Origin: Marasmius tenuissimus
Lineage: Eukaryota > Basidiomycota > Agaricomycetes > Agaricales > Marasmiaceae
Assembly: GCA_029532415.1 (NCBI GenBank)
Contig: JAQOTA010000053.1
Location: 5,456,001 to 5,520,000, forward strand
Reading direction: 5' to 3'
Length of the DNA: 64,000 nt
Shown: positions 55,497 through 64,000 of the stretch, in pieces
Numbering within the stretch: the stretch's first letter is position 1
Layout of the letters: each line of letters starts with the position of its first letter
Position numbers and translations under genes: made by a program
Notes under the pieces: generated by a model
Seen by the model: only the letters and a program-made list of their open reading frames with translations
What the model was told of the DNA's origin: nothing
The model's database searches: none

Positions 55497-58400
55497 TGTC
55501 TGCCACCCACCTTCCCCAAGACAAAGACGTAGCTTTCGATGATTCGGGTGAGTCTCGAGCATGTATACGAGAAAACAAACGTTCGATTACGACTTTTTTC
55601 ACAGTCATCAAAGACAAACTGGCAGTGCTTCGACCGCTGGAAGAGCAGCTGTACAACAGACAGAAGAAAATTGCCGGACCCGACAGACGAGTTCGCAGAG
55701 GAAATGAAGAAAGTCGAGTCGAAGATGACGCCCATAAAGATCGAGTATCATGCGCTGTGTCGTCAACGGGGTGAGTTGAAATCATTGCTTTTGAGAAAGC
55801 CATTGACATGTTGTGTGGTTTAGCGCAAGCCCGTAGATCAGCGCAGGCCAATTAACCTGGCAAGAAGGTTGGTGAGGGCCCCGTAGAGTCGGAACTGTCG
55901 AAGCTGTCGAGCCTTAGCAAGGACAGTGTTTTGTCTGAGAAGCAGGAGACTGGTAAAAAACAAGGCGTCAAACGACTCAAGGCCCCAGACTCAAAAACGA
56001 TCCCGGGACCAGTCAACAAAAGAGGACGTCAACGTACGGGTGCGGCTGCTTCAGGTTCGAGGCAACCTACAACACAATCTGTGACTCAAGACAAGGGAGA
56101 ATCGCAGGGTGCCAGTAGGATTGACTCGTACCTTACATTGGTCCAGCGTTTTGATTAACACCTCAGGTAACTTTGAGACCGAGGCACCGTCTCTTGTTGC
56201 GACTGCCATGGATACCACCTCGACAAATGACGGCACCGGGAATAAAGACGCCTCTGGTAAACTCAAGATCGAGGTCCCGACTTCCGTTGCGAGTGCCATC
56301 AGTACCATCCCGACGAAGGACGCCGCTGTGACCGAAGAGTCGGCATCTGACGCCCATGTCCCAAGCCCCGATGACCCAATGACGGGTATTGAGACCAGTG
56401 GGGAGCATACAATGGAGTTGTCACATGAGATTCAGTGTGAGCTCGTGTGATTTCTGGCAGACCGGATACATGCTTACTAGCCTTCTCATGAATCCGCAGT
56501 GGCGAGGGGCCCTACTTTCCAGCGAAACTCAGAGCCTCGGGCAGTCGAAGATATTAAATCACCAGCGGCGAGGGAGCCTGCTTGTCTCGACATTGGCCCT
56601 GCAGTGCAAGATGGACTACGTCAAGCTGCGTCAGTGACGCAAGAGTTTCTGTCTGCACCACGTAAGCCTATGTGCCTCCCTGCTCGACAAGATGCATGCT
56701 TACTCACTTCTTTAAATCTGCAGCAGAGTATGCCGCTTGACAACGCTCAGAGGCTCCGATGGTGTTTCACGAGACGCAGCTGCATCCAGAGCCCTGACAA
56801 GTGGATGAGTATAGCCATATCCCAAGCTCCGATTCCAACTTCAACAAAGCTCAGGACGGGCTGCTTCAATGTGTTGAACTGACGTGGACACCGCAGCCAT
56901 CGTCTGCTGAATCTCCGGTGGTAAGGGAACCGGAACCTGACCGTCTCAACATAGGCACCCCTCTGCCTCCCGCTGTTTTACCGACCCAAGAAATGATACC
57001 TACCCAACGTGAGCCTGTGTACCTCCTGCCCGATGAAAGAGATGCTTACTCACCGCTTTCTTGAATCTATAGTGGGAATGGGTCCTGCTTTACCTGGCCC
57101 AGAAATTCCAATCTTTCAGTACGGAATGCAAATGCCTCTCGAGCTTCGACAAGGGAATGAGTATGGCCACACCCCAAGGTCCACCAATCCCAACATTCCC
57201 ACCGCTCGTGATGGGTTGACTCCGCCTGTTAAACCAACAAAAGAGCCACTGTCTTCCAAACGTAAGCTTAGTCATGGTTCGACTGACGATACACAAGCTT
57301 AACGGCACTTCTCTCCATTCCACAGCGGCAGGGAAACCTGCTCCCTCCAGTGTCAACACTGCTCGAGAAACACCGCTCCAGCCATTTGAAAGGAGAAGGG
57401 AGTCGTCTTCCAAGAATGGTGAGTTCACATACACTTCATTCAACGGAGTAAACACTCACAAGCCTCCTCCCTGATTCATAGCGTTGAATGAACCTGCCGG
57501 CATTGGCCGGGGAGGTCCAGCAGTTCACCCTGGTGTCCATTCAGCCCAAGTACCTCAGCCAACAAACGTCTTGGCTCAAAGGTTCAACGATAACGCCATG
57601 ATGGGAACTGAGCCAAGCCCTTTGTTTGGGCAGGCCTTCACTCAGCATCCCGTTGAGGGGAACGGTGAAGTCGTCCAACAGAACCTCACAAGACAAGGCG
57701 GCGGCAAGGCTACTGAAATGACGTGTGAGTCGTACATTTGTTCCAAATAAGACTGATATGGAAGATCAATTGTAGCCAACGACAGGGATGGCGCTGCTGG
57801 AGCGACTGTGGGGACAGTTGACCGTGAGTAAAGGTGTGATATCATGGAGTCCTTCTAACAAACGCACTGAGTAGCGATGACTGCTTCAATGGATATAGGT
57901 ACCCTAGGGGAAAGTGAGTAATCTGTAGTTTGGATGAAAATCGGCAGGAAGAACTGACATTTGTGACTGGGAACAGGGACACAGGACGACAAGGCGATGG
58001 AGGCAGAAAGTAAGTTCTTCCAATCGCTGTCAGTCAAGAGAAACAACTTCACAGAAATGGATAGTCCATGCCTGGCACAGGCTCCGGGAATTCCTGAACA
58101 ATCCTGATGGAGTCGACACTCATCTTGACGATGCGGCAAGAGCACATATCCGCGTGAGTGTATTTCACTTACCCGAGGCAGCAACTGCATGCTACGACAG
58201 TGCCAGAGACTCTCTCGTGACTCGCAAGGGAGTGATCAAGTGCATCTATCACCATAAATTGGATAAATCCAGCAAGATCAACGATCAGGACTCACCAATG
58301 AACGAGATGACGGGAGTTCCGTTGCGGGGTGCGCCCTCAGGAAAAGGTAAAGGAGACTCAAAGCAGAAAGGCGGTGGGAGCATGTGGTCTTGCTTTGAGG

Positions 58401-58882
58401 TGCGCGTCGAGGGTGGGGTCGAATACGCTCATTGCGGGTGTACGGTGCAGGACGCAGTATGGGGTCTGTACCTCTGGAAAAGGATGAGAATCAGCTATGG
58501 GGGTCGTACCCAGCTGTATATCGACACTGTTCCACCGACTCTTAAAATTCGTGGCTTCATGATCACTCTGCTCCAATTGGCAGGTATTGAGCTGAACAAT
58601 GTTTGGCTGTACGAGCGAGTTGGAGCGAAGTACGTCCTTGTTCCAGAGGAACGACCGCTCCAAAGGCATATCGATAGGTTGCAGGGACGTTTGAGGGACC
58701 TTATCCTGGCCAGACCTTCTCCTTCCCCCACCCCTCTGACCATTGAGCAGTCGTTGTTGCTGTCGTTCCAGCAATGGAACGAAGAACTTGATGATGAGGC
58801 CGACGGTGAGGAAAACGGTGGTCCGGAGTTGGAGGAAGACGGTGGTTTGAGGTTGAAGGAAGAGCATAACGAGGGCTCTTGA
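55497..58882 (+). CDS. unknown multi-exon gene with repeated exon-intron units
   Basis: A chain of short exons from ATG 55497 (MSATHLPQDKDVAFDDSG) to a long last exon (about 58054-58882) encoding KWIVHAWHRLREFLNNPDG, YDSARDSLVTRKGVIKCIYH, DAVWGLYLWKRMRISYGGRT, NVWLYERVGAKYVLVPEERP and an acidic tail. The last exon is well supported and looks globular; the middle (56160-57980) is Pro/Thr/Ser-rich and built of repeated units. Three middle introns (about 56436-56500, 56659-56721 and 57010-57072) resemble each other in length and sequence. A frame change near 55680 and a broken unit around 56790-56880 suggest partial decay, so the 5' part may be non-functional. No domain recognised. Confidence 0.5.
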
Positions 58883-59288
58883 TCGTAGTACATTGCAGTG
58901 GGAGGCTTTCCAAAAATACGTACGTGTCGATACGCTGTCAATAGTTCTGTATTTCCTCTGGTAGATTTCGTTTTGTCGACTTGAGTCCAATGTGTAATCT
59001 GTTTGTTTGGATCCGTTGTGAGGTCTTGATCCCAAAATATTCAATAAGCCGTCCCTCTTCTCGTTGAGCTCCTTCGACGCGTTGTCAAACTTATCCGGAC
59101 CCTCCCTGGCTTTCCTTCCTCATCCTTTCATCCCTAACGATTTTTTTCCCCTCGTCTTGTCCTTCATCTCATCTCTCTCTCTTCAATTTGAACATGACCA
59201 GTGAATTTGCAAGTTCGATGTCCAACATGCAAGTATTTCTGCCAATGATGATCTACATGAAAATGCTGATAGATTTGCTACTAGGAAC

Positions 59289-60548
59289 ATGTTCAACTCG
59301 GGCGGCCCTACATGGCGGACAATCGAAGACCTACCTACCGAACTTCTATGAGGGGTCATGAAGCTATTGAGGAACCAGTCGGTATTCATAGTGAATATAG
59401 AAGACGAGGAAGTAGAATGCTTGCTGGGGGATATCTGGAGATGGAGTCAGATTTCGAGAGTAACGCGAGCGATTGCATTCGACGAACCAACACTTTGGAC
59501 CGACATCATGCTCATCTGTCCGTACAAACAACCCACTTCTCCCACCATGGCCACCATGAAGCCTCGACGTTACAACAGAGCACTGTCCCTCTTCAAACAT
59601 TAACTGGAGAAGGCTGATGGGAGGCCATTAGATGTCGAGCTGGCGATTATACAAAGCAACGGCAAGCCAGAACCACGACACGTTCGAAAGCCTGCGGATA
59701 CGAATCAGTTCCTAGAGGCACTGCGTAGTGCTCCAAGTCCGTGGAGATTGTTGCAATGGAAAGGGGGAGCCTTGTGGGGTAGGCCGTTTACCATGGCGGT
59801 GAATCTATTCACCGGAAAATTGCAACATGTTTCGACATTTGCCCTGGTTTATGACGTCGCCGACCCAGATATATTCAGCCAGGTGAACACCCTCGGAAGC
59901 CGGATGGGACAGCTTCGATCGTGTATGATTTGGCCGGGATACAATGAGTATGATGACGATGAACAACCCACCCTTCAGTACTTTCAACGAGCTATGCCAT
60001 GGCATTGATTGGCACCAGGGCGAGTCTTCCAAGGGCTGTCGAATTGCGTCAGTGAGTTCTGGCTGCCATTCACCAACCTCACCAATCTTTCTATCGGTGC
60101 ATGTGACGTGACTACAATCAGACTCGTGGCGTATTGTCCCAACCTCATCTCTCTCCAGGTCTTGCTTCTGCGGTGCGATGACTTGTCCACAGAACCTGGC
60201 ACTCGAGTTCTCGACCGGCTCTGCGGAAGGACGAACGAGGTTATCAGACAGACAAACCTCCGCTCTCTCATGCTGGTCTTGACTGATCCCGAACCATGGT
60301 TGGCAAACGTCTTGTCCATCACCTCGTTCCCCGCACTCGAAGTCCTTGGTATCAGCTTTCCCGAATGGGAGGAGGAGAATGAGACCAACCAGCGCTACAC
60401 GTTGTTGATGTTGGGGTTATTCTTGGAGACTTGCGGGACGCATGTGAAGGCCTGTGGGCTATTCCCTGCTCCTGAGCACCTGATCACGGGAGAGAGCGCC
60501 TCTGTTGGAAACGAAGCTGGAGAGCCTATGCACCCTGAAGACGTTTGA
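59289..60548 (+). pseudogene. F-box protein gene with three in-frame stops
   Basis: A single frame, never shifted, from MFNSGGPTWRTIEDLPTELL through VELAIIQSNGKPEPRHVRKP, PFTNLTNLSIGACDVTTIRL and LITSFPALEVLGISFPEWEE-type LRR-like segments to TGA before 60548. It is interrupted by TGA 59349-59351 (right inside the F-box), TAA 59601-59603 and TGA 60006-60008. F-box proteins couple substrates to SCF ubiquitin ligases; the IEDLPTELL start and the later leucine-rich stretches are typical of the large basidiomycete F-box family. The stops are compatible with CGA or CAA codons changed by C-to-T. With a stop after residue 20 the gene should be dead. Confidence 0.75.
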
Positions 60549-61034
60549 CTGTGGTTACGATCCAGACTACCGGCTTGTGTAGAGATGGAATGGGACACAG
60601 AACTGGAGATGGAAGAGTGGGCAGAAGTCTGGAGAGAGAGAATGTTGGGTTGGCTTCCAGCAGAGGTGAAGTACTGACGCTTCTTGCTTCTGCTGTTTGG
60701 CTTTATTGTACTTTAGTGCCAAATATCTTTTTTGCTGTACTAAATTCGTAGAGAATTGCAACTTCAAACGATTCGACTTTTTGATCAGGAGCAAGACGCA
60801 AAGATAATGAGATGGTACTGCAAGGCCACCGAAGACTGCTGACAAAGTACAAGTTGAAACGCTGCGAGGCTCGAGCACAAATAGGATTGCGATACCATAT
60901 AGAGCGCTACGAGCACGAATAGAAGTACAGAACTATACAATATGGCGGAATATGGTTGACACCCCCCTTTCAGATGGATCCAGCGGCATACGTTTTCTAC
61001 TGGTTTCCCCTTGTCCACCTAACACTCAGCAGCG
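60549..61034. other. intergenic, no supported gene
   Basis: The 3' flank of the F-box pseudogene and presumed promoter of the next gene. Nothing else supported. Confidence 0.45.
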
Positions 61035-62114
61035 ATGGAAAGCCAACCCAACAAAATTCTCCGGAGAATACTATTTGAGTCGGCAAATGGAGAATCCATC
61101 TCGATTGAGGCGTGTAGTGGCGAAGAGATAGGAAGGGGGATGGCAACCAGCTTTTGGAACGTATCCAGGAGATGGAGAGCGGTTGCTGAGAGTCTGCCTT
61201 TGTGGCATAGGCTAATCCTCACGCACCACCGCGACCTTGCACCAATACGGACCATGTTCGATGCTGCCTTCCTTGGAACGTGTTTGCAACTGGCGAGGCA
61301 AAGCAGAATGGATTTGGAGGTGACTCTGGAGGTTCAGGATAAGGATCTCTATGACAACGAGGGCGAGTTGCTCTGCAGAGCCCTGGAGTTCGTCGGAAAA
61401 TGGGAGTGTAGATGGTCAGAATCCGCGTACGTGAGCCATGCTCGCGCCTCCTGCAACGTGTTATCGATGGTACTAGAAGACTTGCAGAAGTGGGGACAGT
61501 CGTGGCAACTCTTCAGCCTTGACCTACGTGACCTAAAGGAGGGCGGAGAAGCCTTGTTGATGGCGGAAATCTGCTGCAAAATTGGATTCATGCCGGCGCT
61601 GGATATCCTCAGACTGCGGATGGACGAGCTTCAACATGAAGGACCATGGGCGCGATACATTCCGACCTCGGTGGGCTGCAGGGCAAGATGGAATTGGGTG
61701 AAGGAATTGGAGGTGGATGGGAGCTCAACAGTGTGCTTGATGCTTCTCGCAATTTGTCCTTCCTTGGATTCAGCAACATTAACCCTGCAATACGAAGACG
61801 ACAGGCAGCCAGGTCGAACAATCCATGCGGGTAGCCTAAGACAGCTGAAGGTTGATGTGGTTGACGGCGATGTAGTCCAGCTTTTCAAAAGGATGACTTC
61901 GCCAGGGTTGGAGTATCTGGAGGTGAATGTTGGGATGATGGAGTTCTTTGATGCACAGTCAGCGAGAACAATAGAAGATGCGGTAGTTGAATTTGTCTTG
62001 GGAGCGGACGGACCAGTGGAGGGGAAGTTTGCTGGTGCTTCGACAGCAGTATTCCAGGCGCTGAAAGAGAAGGGGCTATTGACATTTGATCTTGTCGAGA
62101 AGACGAAACATTGA
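61035..62114 (+). CDS. F-box-like protein, intact single exon
   Basis: An uninterrupted 359-residue frame. The N-terminus, NKILRRILFESANGESISIE then TSFWNVSRRWRAVAESLPLW HRL, is an F-box-like helix set; the rest is leucine-rich (LQKWGQSWQLFSLDLRDLKE, CLMLLAICPSLDSATLTLQY). Such proteins probably select substrates for SCF ubiquitin ligase. It differs clearly from the F-box pseudogene next to it, so it is not a recent copy. It is the last gene inside the right repeat array and carries no lesion. Confidence 0.75.
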   Translation: MESQPNKILRRILFESANGESISIEACSGEEIGRGMATSFWNVSRRWRAVAESLPLWHRLILTHHRDLAPIRTMFDAAFLGTCLQLARQSRMDLEVTLEVQDKDLYDNEGELLCRALEFVGKWECRWSESAYVSHARASCNVLSMVLEDLQKWGQSWQLFSLDLRDLKEGGEALLMAEICCKIGFMPALDILRLRMDELQHEGPWARYIPTSVGCRARWNWVKELEVDGSSTVCLMLLAICPSLDSATLTLQYEDDRQPGRTIHAGSLRQLKVDVVDGDVVQLFKRMTSPGLEYLEVNVGMMEFFDAQSARTIEDAVVEFVLGADGPVEGKFAGASTAVFQALKEKGLLTFDLVEKTKH

Positions 62115-62189
62115 AATGTAGACGACGTGCCACTCTCCCTGACTATCATGGTACCAACACCTTTTCCATGTTTTTCACCGGCAGCAACC

Positions 62190-64000
62190 CGTTACTAGCC
62201 CCAGTCGTCTTCACTAACCATTCGGCTGAGCGTGTGTTCAAGTAGGACCCGCTTACAACCTACCTCAACCCCATACAGCGCTGAATCCCGAGAGATAATA
62301 GCTTTCGACCCATTAGCGCGCCTACTCAAGTAGCACCATACTACCATCCAGGCCGAATGACGAAATCCGAGTAGTATTCTGCTGCCACCCAAAGTTGGCC
62401 TGGTTTCGGAAGTACTGCAGAACCATTTGTACGGGCCTTTCCGAGTTGAGTAGTATCCGATTACCACTTTACCACTTGCGTGAGCTGTCGTCAGCACGTC
62501 ATCCCCGAGAGGTAATACCGTTCGACTCACCAGCACGTATGATCGAATAGCATCCCGCTACCACCTGTATCCAACACATCTTGAGTAGAAACCTATTACC
62601 ATCCAGGCCCGACCTGAGTAGTCTTAGTAAACCAGTCGTATGGTCTTACCGTTGGGTAGTCCCTGTTTACTACCCACGCGAGCCATGGTAAGCATACAAT
62701 TCCTGAGAGGTAATGATATGCGACTCACCACTGTGTACTCGGGTAGTCTCCCTTTACAACGCCAGTCCAATCCCATCCAACACCGAGGTCTTCTTTCTGT
62801 GACTACTTGAGTTTGCGTCCCAGTCGAATAAGAACCAAGAGTCACACTGCAGAAACCATTCGTATTGGGCGTGTTGTTGGGTAGGATCTGCTTACTACCT
62901 GCGTAAGCCGGGTACAGGGCGAGATTCCGAGAAGTAACCACGTTCGACTCGCCATTTGCATGTGCTCGATGAGCGGCTACCACTTGTACCCAGCCCATCT
63001 CGAGTGGAACCCCATTTCCACTCACAGCCGCTGCCCACAGCCAGCCCGGTTTCAGAAGTACTGGAGAACCATTCATGCGGGCCTTTTGTGAAGTGATATC
63101 TGATTATCATTCGTTGAGTGGCATTCGATTATCACCTGTGTAAGCGCTCACCATGTATTCTGTAACCCCAGCCCCTCTTGGACATTCGCTGTCGATATAT
63201 TCGTACCCAGATTCCACCAAATGGTCCCCAAAAAACACCTGTGTGTACATGATGGTGGTGGTCAGACCTATCCAGATTGACTGACCAGCATTCATTCACT
63301 AGAGAACCATGCGTACCGGCCTGTAGTATCTGATTGCCACCTGAGTGAGCCAGAGCAGAACTCCAATACCACTCACAATCAGCCCGTCCCCAGTAGTCTT
63401 CGTTAACCATTGAGTTGAGGTTGTGTTCGAGTAGCATCCGCTTACTGCCGCACGGCGTTCCGAAAGGTATTCATGTTCGACCCATAAGCGCGTGTGCTTG
63501 AGTAGGATCCTGCTACCACCCGCACCCAACGTTATTCGAGTAGTATCTTGATTCCTCCTGCCCACAGCCGGCCCGGTTTCAGTAGCACTGGAGAACCATT
63601 CGTAAGTACCTTTCGTCGAGTAGTATCCGAATACCCACCCACACCCAACGTTATTCGAGTAGTATTCTGTTTCCTCCTGCCCAGAGCCGGTCCGGCGTCA
63701 GTAGCACTGGAGAACCATTTGTACGTACCCTTTGTCGAGCAGTATCCAAATACCGCCCCCAGCACTACTGAGTAGTATCTGAATACCCACTCACACACAA
63801 CGTTAGTTGAGTAGTATTCTGATTCCTCTTGCCCAGAGCTGGCCCGGCGTCAGTAACACTGGAGAACCATTCGTACGTACCCCTCGTCGAGTAGTATCCG
63901 AATACCGCCCCCAGCACTACTAAGTAGGATCCTGCTACCACCCACACCCAATGTTATTCGAGTAGTATCTTGATTCCTCTTGCCCACAGCCGGCCCGGTT
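62190..64000 (-). repeat. right degenerate repeat array, inverted relative to 41100-42890
   Basis: Tandem drifting units running off the window. The last ~470 bp contain four obvious copies, each with GAGTAGTAT, then TGATTCCTC(C/T)TGCCCA, GCC(G/A)GCCCGG, CAGTAGCACTGGAGAACCAT, starting near 63533, 63652, 63803 and 63953 (spacing about 119-151 bp; the longer units carry an extra AGCACTACT block). Read on the opposite strand these match the left array word for word. The inner part (62190-63000) is more degenerate. Confidence 0.8.

Overview
The window is nuclear DNA of a filamentous basidiomycete, most likely an Agaricomycete. The evidence is: genes split by many 45-75 bp GT-AG introns; FunK1-type fungal kinases; expanded TKL-like kinases; a GPI-anchor acyltransferase (GWT1/PIG-W family); a KDZ-type transposase with its cysteine clusters; and two 2OG-Fe(II) dioxygenases of the TET/JBP-like kind that are expanded in these fungi. 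No rRNA, tRNA or CRISPR array was found. Most exon models below were built by hand from splice signals and reading phase, so boundaries are inferred.

Layout. 0.9-3.1 kb: an apparently intact 2OG dioxygenase gene followed by a 21-bp minisatellite. 3.6-21.0 kb: a kinase neighbourhood with five paralogous TKL-like kinases (two on +, three on -). They share intron positions and a His-Gly-Asp catalytic loop. Two carry C-terminal SH3 cassettes, and one can be spliced without phase error into a kinase-VHS-SH3-SH3 protein. A broken FunK1 kinase lies among them on the - strand (10.7-13.1 kb). 21.8-24.0 kb: an APC-superfamily amino-acid/amine permease. 24.6-26.6 kb: GWT1. 26.9-29.4 kb: an intact FunK1 kinase, divergent from GWT1 and an inverted paralogue of the broken one.

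29.8-41 kb is retrotransposon territory: a copia-type gag fragment cut at its zinc knuckle, then a decayed Ty3/gypsy element (gag-like frames, protease, reverse transcriptase and RNase H; no integrase). Two copies of a small spliced gene lie antisense in this element. They differ almost only at synonymous sites.

41.1-64 kb looks like one large composite unit. Two arrays of degenerate ~120-150 bp repeats, in opposite orientation (41.1-42.9 kb and 62.2 kb to the window end), bracket about 19 kb. This interval holds a KDZ transposase (957 codons including stop, no frame break seen), a 2OG dioxygenase interrupted by two TGA codons, several genes of unknown function, a nonsense-riddled F-box gene and an intact F-box-like gene. 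TET/JBP-like genes are known to travel with KDZ elements in basidiomycetes; whether this whole inverted-repeat-bounded block is one mobile unit is my inference and is the main thing worth testing.
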